A stretch of 64,000 nt of DNA, from the NCBI RefSeq assembly GCF_023343835.1, contig NC_064444.1, forward strand, positions 15,971,219 to 16,035,218. Reading direction: 5' to 3'. The notes beneath the pieces are model-generated. The model did no database searches, was not told the origin of the DNA, and was given only the letters and a program-made list of their open reading frames with translations. The position numbers were made by a program, and so were the translations under genes. This document shows positions 37,101 to 49,800 of this stretch, one piece after another. The stretch comes from Lagopus muta. Its lineage: Eukaryota; Chordata; Aves; Galliformes; Phasianidae. Numbering within the stretch: position 1 is the stretch's first letter; each line of letters starts with the position of its first letter.

Positions 37101-39686
37101 ACATTTGAAATACTCAGCATTTTTGGCCATAAGAAATAACTTGCACTAGGTATAGAACAGCAAGATTTAGCTTCTAATTTTGATTCAGTGACATCTGAAG
37201 AAGTCTGTTTGGAGTGATAATACAGTGTCTCCTATCAAGAAAACAAATGAGCGATGCATAATGGAGCAGAGTCAACAAAGAGATGCAATATGTTCTATAT
37301 TAAGCTCCCTTATATTCTGTCAGCCTCCTTGCCTTTTAGATATATTTAATTGGATTCAGGGCTCTTAGTAGACATAAAAAAAATTCTAAAACTATTCAAG
37401 TGCAAGTTAAAATACTGAACAGCAGCTCTCGATCGCTGCTTTACTCAGTACACTCTTCCTGTGGTCCTTATTTCAGGTGACAGTCCATTTAGGGCTGCAG
37501 ATACTCAGCTAAAATGCCCTACTGGTGGTGTGGGAGGAAGCATACAAGCCATACAACAAGGCATAGCTATGAGCTCAGCCCCCATAAGCTCATTTTCCAG
37601 AATTTCCAGTTCAGCCTTACAGATGTGCAGAAGGCACTGGACAGAGGTCCCAGCAACTCCATTTCACAATAATCTTTGCCTGAACTTTTTCCAGATGTGG
37701 TAATTCAGAAAGAAGATGGCTGGCTGGTGCTGAGAGCCTTCAATTCTACTGCATAGCTATTAGGGGGAAAAAAGGAAAAAGCAAGCAAGAAGGACAGCGC
37801 TTCCACCAGATCTCCTTCATGTTGAAAGATTTTAAAAGTTAGAAAGCATATTCACTCTTAACATAGGATTGGATCTGCTATGAAAAGCAAAATAAAGTCA
37901 ATCGGGAGATTTCTGCTTAGTAGCTGCTTGTCATTCCTATTTCCAACAGGCAGGTCTCTATCCAACACTATTGAGTGGGCCCTTTCTAAATTGAAACCTG
38001 ACTTGGAAACTCTCATGAAGGACCATTTTTTGGTTCCAAGCTAATCACTTTAGAACAAAATTACCTCATTGTGAAAATGCTTACTTTTGACATTAAGCAT
38101 TCACAGCTGGATATTTTATCAACACGTTATCTCTATGTATCGGTGAACATTCACTTGTTAGCGATGTTAACCTTCTGCTAATCCTACCCTTTGGGATTGT
38201 TCCTACTCAAGGCCAGCTGATAGGACCATGCTGCATTTGATGAACCCCACAGGATCTTGCCTGGTTTCACACCTAACTCTGCTTTTAGCCTTTTGAATTG
38301 CTTACTTCAGAAGTGACCTTCCTGAAGCATTCAGGCCAACTTTTAAAAGAAGGCATCAGTAGGTATAAGTATTTTTTATCTAGCATTGATAAAAAGTCTG
38401 TAAGATCAGACCAAAATGGAAATGAACATTCTGTAAAGCTCTTGTTGCTAATACCACTGAAAACCCAGAGCAAAACACAGCAAAGATGATAACTATCAGC
38501 AATGATTTCAAGCAAAGAAGCTTTGCTAGAGAAATGGCATGGGAATCTCACATAACTAGGATTTTTTACTGTGATTTTTCCTATTTTGACCCTCAAGTAT
38601 CATCATGCTATTTGAATCCCAGAATTTGACTTGAATTTTTCAGATCTCAAACAAATAGAGCCCTCCCAGTAGTTTTGAGGATGGACTTAAGCCTGTTCTC
38701 CTTTGGAGACCATTTACATGGACAGTCTGCACCAGAGTATGAAGCACAACCAAGGCCTTCCCCATCACATCCTCAGTAGTTTCGACAACTGAAGCACTAA
38801 CTTCCCTGTAGTGCAGGCTACCAGCCGCAGAGATGAATGCTAGCTTGGTATAAGCCTGCATATGGAGCCAGGTGGTTTTAGAAGGGCCTAGGGGCTTTTT
38901 GTGGATGAGCAGTTCTTACTGTAAGCCAGCATCTCTCCCTCCTTTCTCTGCACAAATTGCTTTGCCCAAGCTGCTAGGTTCAGTTGCATTACTGTACAGT
39001 AAACAGCTGGGAAGGAGGCCGAGATCTGGCAAAACTGAACATTGGCTTCACTGCACAATTTTCTTGGGTTAGTTTGACGGGGATGAGCTGCCTTCTCTTA
39101 GCCCTAGGGGTGCTCGACTGCTTTGCCTAGAGGATTTCTGATAAGACGTTTCCAGCCACTACTTATCTGCTGCAACCAGCCATTTTTCACCCTCACAGCT
39201 TCTTTCTCTTATCTATTTTCTTTCAACAGATTGACATCTTCTACATTGTCAAAGATGCCTGAGCATTTTTTAAACACGTGTGTATACACATACATATAAA
39301 CTACTACACATGCATATATGGGCTACCGTTAAAACTGCAGCCATGCCTTCTCAAGGTGGCATACGTCCAGTTCCCCATCTTCACCCTAACTTGTAGCACT
39401 CCCATTAAAGCAAGACTCAGTCGCTTGAGCTAATCTCATTTCATGTCCTCCAGACAGGCTGCTTGCCATGCACGTGTCTGGGCAACAGTGAAACTTAAAG
39501 CTTCATTCTGCTCGCAGGAGCACAGGGAAAACCCTAAGCCAGAGCCCCAAAGGGCAGTATTAGGCATCATTTCATAGGAGAAGCCCGATTAATTCAGTGT
39601 TGCCAAGAAAAAAAACAAAAAAACAAAAAAAAAACCACAAAACCCTGGGGAGGATCCACTGTGAAATTCACCTACTGCTTCCCACT

Positions 39687-39700
39687 GCTGCCCCCTCTCC
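39687..39700 (-). promoter_or_regulatory. CTCF-like motif, reverse orientation
   Basis: The plus strand reads GCTGCCCCCTCTCC, whose reverse complement has the AGGGGGCAG half of the CTCF core intact, but the upstream half (CCASY) matches poorly. Weak candidate. Confidence 0.12.
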
Positions 39701-41342
39701 AGAAAACCAGAAGGAAAAAGCATCATCTAGAAGAGAATGGAGCAGAACAGTGCAAACACAAGTGCAAGTACCTCAAAACTACTAACACTTCAGAATACTG
39801 AAGGAGATAAATTTTTTAGAAGCTTGACTTGATCAAAGTGATATCAACCAGCTCTGGCAATTTTTACTTGTGTCGCCCTTCAAAAATCACCGGTTTTAGA
39901 CATGCACTTGCAGTTTTTGTGCCTAAGAATGTTTTCCAAGCAAGAGAGGCTTTGAACACACCATAAAAGCCCTCAGCACAACAGGACCAGCAGAGCACTC
40001 AGGAACCAGTGGTTGACAGTAAAAATCTTCGAGCATGAGCCCCAACACATCTACAGCATCTTGCTGGGATAACCAAACCCCTGCACGAGAGGTTGCCCAG
40101 CAGTGACAGAGCAGCTGCAAGCTCCTCAGATCATTTTTTTACCGCAGTCAAGGAGGTAGACTGAGAAACTGCATAACCCAATCAGAAATCCCTTAGAGCG
40201 GGTACTGCAATATGGACGATGCAGTTATCCATTTCAACTGATTTCAGACACGGCAGAAAAGAGAAGAGAATTTCACCGGGCAGAAGCAAAAAAAAAAACC
40301 AAACCAACAAAACAGCCCTTGATACAGCAGCACACACTGCTTGGTGCCTCCCCTCCCAGCAGCACAGCTGCCTTCACCCACACACCAAGGGCTGCCTGTC
40401 AGGCACCACATGTGAGGCTGCAAGGCTCTGGAGTAGAACCGCATGTGAAGCTGCTTCTGCAACGCAAGGCTTTGCAGAAATGTTTTTCTTCGGTTCCAAT
40501 GCATTCAATATGGGCTTGACATCTTGACATTTCATGCTGAAATGAATCTAGACACCCAAAGCTGAGCCTTTGAGAGAAGAGCTCAGCTCAGAGTCACGCA
40601 AAGCAGGAACAATGATGTAGCTCATGTAAAATGTAATGTTTTCTCTTAGACAACGAGGTACGCCCAACAGGTATCACTACCTCACTGTTCAGACAGCATG
40701 CTGCACGTGGTTCTCAGAGAACTCTGAACTCAGTTGGCCAGATTCAGTAGACTCGGAGCCACAGCAAAAACGAAGAGCTGAACACACAGCTTGATCACCA
40801 AATACCCTCCTCAATGCTATTACCATCTAATTGCTCAACAGCCACTACAGAAACTAAAAATAAAGAGAGTGCTTCAGGAACATTTCTGAAAGGGCCATTT
40901 GTGTTTGAAACAAAACCACTGCTATCATGGAAAATTTGAAGAAACAAGAGATTTTGTTCTTACCAGCCCACGACAAAGCCAGCCTGAGGACACCACCCAT
41001 CCACTGCCTCCTGTGAGCACTGGGCACCTCCAGACTCTTACAGCCCCAGGACAGTGTAGAGAGCCTGCTACTGACACAACATATGCAGCAATAGCTTTGA
41101 TCAGACCTGCCCCATTCCCTCTTCCCACAAACCCATATAAAACTAGATCAGCAGCAATAATCAGCCCCTGTCCTTGCAGAGCATGTGAAAAGACAAAGAT
41201 CTTCATAAAACCATGAACAACAAAAAATGTAGGCCAGATAGACTGAACTTTTTTTTTTTCCATGAAATTTTGTTTCAACACTTTCTTACTAATCTGAATT
41301 TCCAACTCAAAAGTTACTGTAAACCCAGAAAAAAAACAGGGA

Positions 41343-41425
41343 AATGCTGGGTGTAGGTAGAAGGTTGGACTAGGTGATCTTGGAGGCCTTCTCCAACCTC
41401 GATGATTCTATTCTACAATTCTATC
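41343..41425 (+). mobile_element. CR1 3'-terminal fragment, plus strand
   Basis: About 80 bp of CR1 3' UTR: GAAGGTTGGACTAGGTGATC, then a CTTGGAGGCCTTCTCCAACC block, ending in a GATGATTCTATTCTACAATT-like terminal repeat. It is extremely 5'-truncated, as is common for CR1, and the preceding sequence is unrelated. Confidence 0.88.
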
Positions 41426-42731
41426 CATTCATTCCAATTTTATTTTTTCTCCAGAAACTACTAAGGTGAAGCACCCTGCATTATGAGGTCTGAGATTCCT
41501 TCTGTTCCCAGAATCTTTATTAAAAAGACAACAAAACTGTGCTGAGCCAGAGTTCTCTGTCCCACTGCACCACGTGTGATGTGTTGTCAAAACAAAGGCC
41601 ATCTTCTCAGTCTGCTTGTCCCTCTTTCTGCACAAGGCCAGGTACGCTACACTGCGCCAGCTTCTGATTGAAAGATCTTTTCAGGTGAGGTAGAACAGAG
41701 ATTGAGCTTACAAAGATGTAAGCAGTATTCACTTGATGAAGCTTTTCCTTTTCTCAGGATAAATCTTATGATATCTACATTTCCTCAGCTATATCTTTCA
41801 AAGGAAAGTGCTGGAAAGAGTAGTGCACAGTGTGTGGGACAAGAAGTAGCATGCTGGCTAAACTTTGGTCCTTGCTTTTCCTGAAGAGGAATAAAATCCT
41901 TTATACAATCAAGTTTCAACCACAACATTTGACTCGTTACCCAGACTGGCTCTAAGATACTCTCCACTGCGGTAACAGAAATACTTTACATTGTTTGTCA
42001 TTTTAGTAGCAGGCACAGAAACTTTGTTCGAGCTTCTTTCAAACTGAATTCAAGACAAAAATTTACTCTGATATTAAACCAATTACTTCTGTTTGTTTTT
42101 TTGGCTTTTTTTAAACTAAAAGATACACTGAATGTTCAATGCTACTTCTCTAGGAAAGATGCAGACATCACAATTAAGAGAAGGCAGCATAATTTCAGAA
42201 ATTACAGTAATCGCTTCATTTGAAAAGCATCTGATAATCCCTAGAAGACAGACACCATTTTATATTACAACAAATCATAGAGAGGAACAATGGTTATAGA
42301 GCCTTATTAAATGTAAATTAAGCCTAGCTTTTGTTTAAGGAAGAAAAAAAAAAAAAGCCTGATTTTCTTCCATAATTTCTACTTTTATATGCTAAAATAG
42401 GTCAGTATTGGTATCTGTATTTCAACAGGTTCACTAACCTAAGTGAAATACACGACTGCATTACCTTCATTCTTATCTGTCTGCATATCAACAATAGCAA
42501 ATCACCACAGCACATCAGGAAGCCCAGCTATCATCATAAATAGGCTGATATATAAAGATGTTTTTCTACCACTGTCTCATACAAAATCCCATTCCAAAGG
42601 GAGAATCTGTTCACCATACTGGTAAACAGGATACCATACAGGTATACAGGATGCTGGTGTCTGAGATCTCACCATTCCCACAGTCAACATTTGGAGGAAA
42701 CAATTTATGAATTTCTATTGATCTATTTGAA
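41426..42731. other. Non-coding stretch, nothing specific recognised
   Basis: AT-rich DNA with an A13-like run at 42344-42356. Short frames only. No repeat or gene recognised. Confidence 0.5.
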
Positions 42732-42751
42732 TTCCCTCAGGTTCCCTCAGG
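42732..42751. repeat. Two tandem copies of TTCCCTCAGG
   Basis: A perfect 10-bp duplication (42732-42741 and 42742-42751), followed by a partial third copy (TTCC). Small local slippage product. Confidence 0.7.
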
Positions 42752-42823
42752 TTCCTGGCAAGCAAGCAGTGATATGTCAGTCAGTGCAGGTGATTTGCAC
42801 TTCCAATATGTGAGTGCATTCGG

Positions 42824-42837
42824 CCACTAGATGGTGC
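42824..42837 (+). promoter_or_regulatory. CTCF-like motif
   Basis: CCACTAGATGGTGC matches 13 of 14 positions of the vertebrate CTCF core CCASYAGRKGGCRS; the single mismatch is T for C at position 12. It is in the plus orientation, about 1.4 kb upstream of a second equally good motif in the same orientation. CTCF marks insulators and loop anchors. Occupancy is not predictable from sequence alone. Confidence 0.4.
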
Positions 42838-44228
42838 AATGAAATAAAAATAAGGGCTTAAAACTCCACTGCTCAGTGTTTCATGGCATGGAAAAGCTGT
42901 GTACTAATTTCAGCTGATAAACATCATAAATATTGCATAATTATGCATTTCCATACTGTAATTACTGAGTTATTTTCAAAATCCTGCAGCTGAAATAAGC
43001 GCAATTCTAATACTCCTTCAGCATGGATACTACAAAGGCTTCTTTTGCCTGCACTGAGGATCCCACACAGTGAGCATTTGTGGCCCAAGTTTTCTGTATG
43101 AAAAGGCAGTTCTCTAACAGCAGACATACCAGAAGTTCTTAAGGCACTGTGTTACCACGATGAGCAGCACACCAGAGTGTTTCCATCGCTGAAGCCTGGC
43201 ACGCGTACTGCCTGCCCCTCTCATGTATGACAACATTCAAGCATGGCTCAAGGTAGAACACCAGCAATGAGAGAAACATCAATAGCTCTGTTATCGGCAC
43301 ATAGTTCATGCTGCACAACATTTCTTTATCTGCCTCTCTGAACAGAAAATCAGCCACCGTACACAATAATATATCTGGATGTGTCTTTGGCTTTGTAAAG
43401 TATCCCAGCCATCATCAGTTTTTACCGTGCTAACAACTAGTAAGCGAGAAAACCAGGCTCTTCAATGAAAAGTGAGAATACACTTTATTTTACTGCTCAG
43501 AATGTTTTCCTTATCTGTCCACTCATCAGTTAGAAGCACGGGACCCACATAAGCAACCACCTGAACGCCACACCTCGGAGAAGTTATTTAAAAGGCAGTA
43601 CAAACTTGAGAAGGGATAACTGGAGGCCTTTTCTAGCAATATTGTCCACAGTGAGAAATCCAACTCTTCCCACATGATCCATTCAATGTACTGGTGGCAT
43701 TTCTTGACAAAATACCTTTACTATATTGCCCTACGACCCATAAAAATATGCTCTGGTTTTATGCTTTCCAGGGGCACGACTCCCAACAGCAGCGTGTGGC
43801 TTTACAAGAGGCTGGGAGCCATTCTCCTCTAAGCATAGTGCCACACTGCAGTACCTGCCCCACTCTGACACCAAAGTTCTTATGCAGAACGATGTGCTAT
43901 CTTTCTAAACCACACCAGCTGAGCAAGTGACAGATGCAACTCTCACTTCCAAACTCCTCCCTTGATTCAGAATACATGCATGAGAAGTGAAGCTTTAGCA
44001 CCTCTAGTTGCTAAGTTTTGCTTTGGATTGGATCTAATCATACAAATTACTTTAGCTGCACCTTTTCAGATTATTTCCTTATATTCTCAAAATTCACTGG
44101 AAAAATACCCAGTAAATATCCTGACATATCCGTGCTACAATGCAGCAGGGCAAGAGACCTCAGTCATTCTCAGAGAGCAAACAAGCTCTGCGGCCGATTT
44201 TAAGATATTTCAACCAAAATGCCGTGTG
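42838..44228. other. Non-coding stretch between the two CTCF-like motifs
   Basis: AT-rich, with short chance-like frames on both strands. No repeat, RNA gene or exon recognised. Confidence 0.5.
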
Positions 44229-44242
44229 TCACTAGAGGGCAC
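44229..44242 (+). promoter_or_regulatory. CTCF-like motif
   Basis: TCACTAGAGGGCAC matches 13 of 14 positions of CCASYAGRKGGCRS (T for C at position 1), with the AGAGGGCAC half complete. Same orientation as the motif at 42824. This is the best single insulator-type motif I see in the window. Confidence 0.45.
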
Positions 44243-44501
44243 TCAAACCAAGCTGTCCTTCCAAATTAATACATTTATAAATACAGAGGGTTATACCAGG
44301 CCTAGAAAAAAGTTGCTTTGGTACCCAGTAAACATGTACTGCATATCTAATATAATTTTTCTCTCATAGGACAAATGACAGTTTTTACTTAAAAGTTTTG
44401 TATATTTGGAGATTCAGTCTGTGTCCATACTATTTTCTTGCAAGTCTAGAAGAGGCTGAGGTAGTAGTAAACAATTTAAGATAATTTTCAGGAAAGCCTG
44501 A

Positions 44502-44533
44502 AATCACTGTTACCTTTCTAATCACTGTTACCT
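44502..44533. repeat. 14-bp direct repeat AATCACTGTTACCT
   Basis: Two identical copies at 44502-44515 and 44520-44533 separated by TTCT, a tandem duplication of 18-bp period. Each copy contains CTGTTACC. Confidence 0.7.
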
Positions 44534-46637
44534 AACAGACATGGTCTCACCTACCGTAGATGGGCAATGCTTTGCCCTACCCAGGGGCTGTCACAGTCAA
44601 AAGCTAAAACATGGGGAAAGCAAAGATTCCTTTCAAAGTCTGGTTGACATTCGACTTTTTAATACACAAACAAGCAGTTTATTAGTAAGATGGTGGAGTA
44701 GACAGATTACCTGCCAGTCCTGTAGAAGTGGGAGTGACCTGCTCCCTGTGGTTTAGTAACATAAACAGCAGTAGTTGCCCAGTGGGCTGAAAATATTAAG
44801 TAGGCTGGCTCTTACTTCTTAAGGAGAATTTTAAAAAAAGGAAGAAAATGTTTTTTTCCTGAAACTTATTTTCAGAAAGTAGCTTTGGAATTTCAACTTG
44901 AGTAAAATGGAGAACACTGCATGATACACTTACATAAAACTCTAGTACAAGCACAGTTGAGAAGCTAGCAAACAGTACTGTTATCTAACGGCTTTCTCTT
45001 TATATTGTAGGAGAAACCACCACATTTTCTAAGATCTATACACAGAACTGGGAAGTGGTCAGTTACTGCTGCTTCTCAATACTGCAAATTTTGACATGAC
45101 ACCTTCACAAAAACACGGGGCTGAAAAGGAAACCACTGAAATTGCAGTGACAATTTTTCTGAAGTGAATTACGGTGCCCTCGGGTGCCTCTGAAGTGGGT
45201 TACTTTGAAGAGGTGCCTTACCTTGGAGAAGCAGATTTGTTTCTCAACAGCAGATCTCTCAAATGCCGGTGCTGATCCAAATGTAGGTGTACAGCAAAAC
45301 TTGCATGTGACCTGGGAACACGCTGCGTCTTTTCAGGCCTTATCCAGAGAATCCTGTTCCCTGGAAAGAAGAACACAAAGCTTTTAGATATAAGAAAATA
45401 GGCGAAGCACATATGGCAGTTTTATCTATAGAAATATTTTATATGCACTTCTAAATGGTTATTAACATTTACTAAATCAGTTTAATTTTAAAAAGCTCAA
45501 TCAACACAAGTACAACTACAAAGCATATGGCAAAGCACAAACTGTATTTCAAGAAGTTATTTGCATTTTAACAATCTGGAACGATAGGAATTTTATCGTG
45601 TTGTACTGTTTTACCTCAATGAATTCCAAAATTTGACTGGGGGCCAGTCAGTAAAGCTGACCAACACCAGCAAAACTGAGCTGAGCAAATGAATTATCTG
45701 AAAAAGAATAGTTAATTGAAACTGAAAATTCAAATATTCATGGCTCAGGTTATTTGGCTTGCCATTTTGAAGGAAACCTGCTCATTTAATTGCCAACGTA
45801 AAATTTGATTATCACTATCAAAACACTATCAGAATATTTTTTCTAAACTACGTGAGGCTCTTTTTTCAGCTGGTGTTGTTTTCAAGGCAATTAAAGGTTA
45901 ATATTTCCAAAATGCATGAAAAACGCATTGTGAATGCTTACACCTGGAAACAAGTTACAAGATGTAAACCTTTACTGCTCTCAAAACCCTGTAATTTTAG
46001 ATGGCCATTTGTGAATCTTGTTTACCAGCAAGGGCATCATAACATACCACACTTTTTCTATTTCAGCTACAGCGGAGGCAAGTGCTCTCACATCACCAAG
46101 CAATGAACTTGTGGTATGAAGCAAGCTAAGGGAGGCGGCTTGCCAGGACTAACATGGACACAAAGGGCATTGCTTCAGCTTCATCACATGCAGATTTTAC
46201 CACAGACACCATAACAACAGCACTGTGCAACCTTAAAGAGATTGGGATAGCCTTGCAGAAATCTTTACAACAGTAGAAGACACTTGGGGCTGGAAAAAAA
46301 AAATCACTGCACACACCAGTTTCTTGGCCAAAGGCCACAAACAAGACAGTTGTTAAGCATGGAGGAAATTATAGTTCTAGGAAAGACCCAAGCCCATCTC
46401 TGCTCAGTTTAGGTCTGTCCAGCTCTGAAACATGAGTAACAAATAGCAGGAATTAGAACACTTCTATCATCTTTATGGGCACAGCATTTTACAAAGGTTT
46501 CCTGGGCAGCACCAGTTCTCTTCCTTTATTCTCTTTGCTTCTGCAATTACATACCCATGCAATGTCTTATTCTATCCTGCAACCCAAAACAGCGTGATAA
46601 TAGCTAACTGCAGCATGTTTACAGACCCTAATTAAGA
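44534..46637. other. Non-coding stretch, nothing specific recognised
   Basis: AT-rich DNA, with an imperfect duplication of about 30 bp at 45159-45220 (TCTGAAGTGAATTAC against TCTGAAGTGGGTTAC). No gene, RNA or element recognised. Confidence 0.5.
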
Positions 46638-46659
46638 CAATTGCAATGCAATTGCAATG
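46638..46659. promoter_or_regulatory. Tandem 11-bp repeat holding two ATTGCAAT (C/EBP-type) palindromes
   Basis: CAATTGCAATG is repeated perfectly at 46638-46648 and 46649-46659. Each copy contains the perfect palindrome ATTGCAAT (46640-46647 and 46651-46658), close to the C/EBP core ATTGCGCAAT/TTGCAAT, with centres 11 bp apart, about one helical turn. It sits directly beside an old CR1 fragment. Function is inference. Confidence 0.3.
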
Positions 46660-46860
46660 TGTCATCCTAGAGTTGTTGACTACCACAAGATGGAAGGTAC
46701 TCACAAGGACTGAGTCCAACTCCCAGCTTCACAAAGCACCACTCAAAAATGAAACTATTTTTGAGAGCACTGTCCTAACACATCTTGAACTTTGGCAGCC
46801 CAGAGCCATGACCACTGCCCTGGGGAGCCTTTCCATGCCCACCACCCCCCGGTGCAGAAT
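46660..46860 (-). mobile_element. Old CR1 3' UTR fragment, minus strand
   Basis: The plus strand resembles the reverse complement of the longer-type CR1 3' UTR: blocks at about 46705-46725 (GAGTCCAACTCCCAGCTTCA-like), 46735-46765 (CCACTCAAAAATGAAACTAT-like), 46785-46845 (CTTGAACTTTGGCAGC, then ACCACTGCCCTGGGGAGCCT and CCATGCCCACCACC). Divergence is high and the terminal repeat is not recognisable. This is a different and older CR1 type from the copies at 23.3 and 51.3 kb. Confidence 0.65.
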
Positions 46861-49800
46861 CATTTCCCACTCAGCTCTACTAATCGGTTCTACTGTGCCC
46901 AAGTTTTTTCTTATTTTCCTAAATTTAGAAGAACATTGTATCAGATACTATATAAAACTATGTGATCAGTTTACCAGACAGACCTCACTCTGTGCAAAGC
47001 ACTGCCTTTAAGCTTAAAAATAGCACTTCAAAGGGGGAAATTAAGATCAGGAAGAAACTTCCATCCTGCAGTTCAGTGGAACGCAGCGTGTGAATTCTGA
47101 AGCAAGCTGGACACCCACCTAGGTCTCCTGTACTACCAGATCCCTTTACAAGCCTGCTATGGAACACGTTTTCTATGCACATACAGATGGCAACGCTCCA
47201 TCAGGATGAATTTCTGGATAGAAAATTCCCCACAGCCCATTGAGAGCAGCATTCAGGCCAAACAACTTCCTCTGTCTCGGGTTATTTTGATTTCTACCTA
47301 TTTCAGCATTTTCTGCATAAAGATCTTATGCCTTCTGTTCCCCCAACTCCATTTAAGAGCCAAATTCCAATTTATTTCAACAAGATCTCTCAAAAGAAAA
47401 TGCAATTTACCTAAATTAGAAGCAGCAGAAACAATCCTAAAAATATCCCTTAAAGATCCCCAAATATTTTCTTCTCTTCTGAAGGTCATACAATAAAACT
47501 AGAGCAATAGCTTATAAATTACTCTCTAAAGGCTGACTGTAACTGTCAGTTTGAGACCGTGTATTCTGGGGTTTGTGAACTCCTACAGCACATGCAAAGA
47601 AGGAAATGGATTAATTAACAAGAAGTGAAACTTGTGCAATTAACCTTTGATGAAATGCTGAAGAAGCTCAATTTCGTGATGCTGTCTGAGGAATTGCTGC
47701 ACTTGACACGTGCACACATCAAATTTTATTCCTTAAGTTGAATGATATTAATATTGAGTTTTACAAATGTCGGAAAGATAAAGCTGTGCCATGCTTTGAT
47801 GTATCTCTTTGTTATAATAAATTCCCCGGATTCATTTAGATGACCTTGATTTCTTTCATCTATTAAAAGGGCAAAACATCATCCCCAGTTCCATCCCCCA
47901 CAGCACATCACAGTGTTACATGATGTCATTTTGGTTGAGAATCCTCAGAAAGCCAAAAATTTTAGTAAAAAAAAAAAATAAATCAGAATGCCCTGCCCAA
48001 TTGACCTGCTCCTTTGTGGGAGGATTTAATCAGACAACGCTCCTCCAGAAGAGGAACTCAGTAAGTATTTTAGAGAAGAGTTTTCTCCCTTTTCTTTGTA
48101 ATGTCTGGACAAGTGTACTTGAGAATGGATAGGAACCCACATCCTGCTTCCTTTATTTCATTCAGGATAAAGCAGATGTTGTCAAATTGCAATGAAGCTT
48201 TCAACACAGCTCAGTTAATTAAGGCTAAAGCACAAACCTAAGAAAGAGGAAGGTAAGACCAGTCCTAACATTCTCCTTGTGTTTATAAGCAGCTTTTGGA
48301 CTTTTTGCCACAGTACCCAGTAACTTAATGGGAGCCCTCCAACAGCTCTTTGAGGGGTGACAAGTGCCAGCCAGCACCAACCCATGACACAGCAAAATGT
48401 CTCAACACGTCTGCCATGAGTGCTCTTTGGGCACAAGGTCTGCCCCATGCTAGCAGAGCCACATGGAGTTACTGACTACCACAGTAAGCATACGGGAAGA
48501 AAAGATTTGCTGCTACCTGACCTCACTGATATCTCACATAGAGGTGATGTGAAGAATGTGAAACACTCAAACCCTAATTCTGTTAAGAGGTGAAATATCA
48601 CAGACATTTTTGAGACAGGCAAATGTTTATACACTCTTACACCAAAATACATTGGATCACATTCATACTTGAGATCAAAAGTTCTCTTAGAACTCTGCTG
48701 GTCTTCTAGTCAAGCTGTTCTCTTTTTGCATGTGCTTATTGGTGAAGTCTAAAGAATGGCCAAGGAAGAACAGCCATCCACAGGGAAGCTTCCCTGTCAT
48801 TCTGGGACTGCTCCATCCTGCTGCCACCCAGCCATACACAGGAGTATCCAACTCAGTGAGCCCACTCATTACAGCCACCTGCTAATTGCAGAAGTGATCA
48901 AACACCACTTCAAATGCAACATCCAAACCAGGACATATGTAAGATTCATGGACACCTCCATCAGCTGTAGCCAACCGGCAGCCTGAAAGCCATGAGAGCT
49001 GCTCATACTGAGCTAATACAGTCCCAGTGCAGGACCACATCACCATCACTGGGAGTGGGGATGAACTGGGGTTACCAAGCTCTCTCAAAACCAGCCTTTG
49101 TTTTCCATGCTCGTTCTGTGTCAGAGCGTTTGTGAAATGTCACCGCAGAATTTACTGCAGGTATCTGACCTTGGAAAGGGCATTTTGAAGTGTTTATGAT
49201 GTGTTAAATAACACCGTACAGACCTCACAAGCCATAGTTTTGCTGTGCTATGCTAGAAGGGAACTCCAAGTCAAATAGCAAAGCAAAGGAAGCAAAAGCT
49301 TCTTCCCCTCCCACCTGCCTGCAATTCTTATCAAGAGGCTTGTGAAGCAGAAAGCAACCATCATGACAAGAGCAAGGGAGAAACTGCAGCATTTCAACTT
49401 TTCAAATATGGTGGGGGTTATTTTTTTGCTTTTAAACTGAGACCAAATATGCACTGAGGCTCTTTGCTTTTAAAAGCAAAATAAACACACACAAAGGCTC
49501 TTTGAAGGTCTCAGGAAAAGACCCAAACAGCAAACAACTCAGAATCATAAATATTTACTGAAACAACCCTGTGGCTCTATAATATCCTTAAGCCTGGAAT
49601 TTGAAAGCACTGGTTCCAGTAGCAAGCATATCTACTGGGCTTTTTCTTGCCTAACAGCATCCTGTTTTGAGGTTCCCAGCTTGCACCAAAAAGTACCTTC
49701 AGTTTAAAATTACCTCATACCTGCTTTTACAGTTAGGCTTTTTCATTGTTTGGTTTTGTTTTGTTGTTGTTGTTTTTTTAAATAGAAGCATGGAAGTTAC

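Larger units (their letters stand above)
29311..41342. other. About 12 kb of non-coding DNA with no recognisable mobile element
   Basis: The longest interval in the window without a CR1 piece I can see. It is AT-rich overall. It holds a C-rich tract (30153-30174: C12, T4, C6), an A-rich stretch at 39605-39633, an 11-bp tandem duplication at 36869-36888, and a chance-like 164-codon frame on the minus strand (33620-34114). The part just after the 28.3 kb CR1 (29311-29480) is G+C-richer and unrecognised. A TATAAATA-like string lies at 29535-29542 without other promoter context. No gene is supported. Confidence 0.5.
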
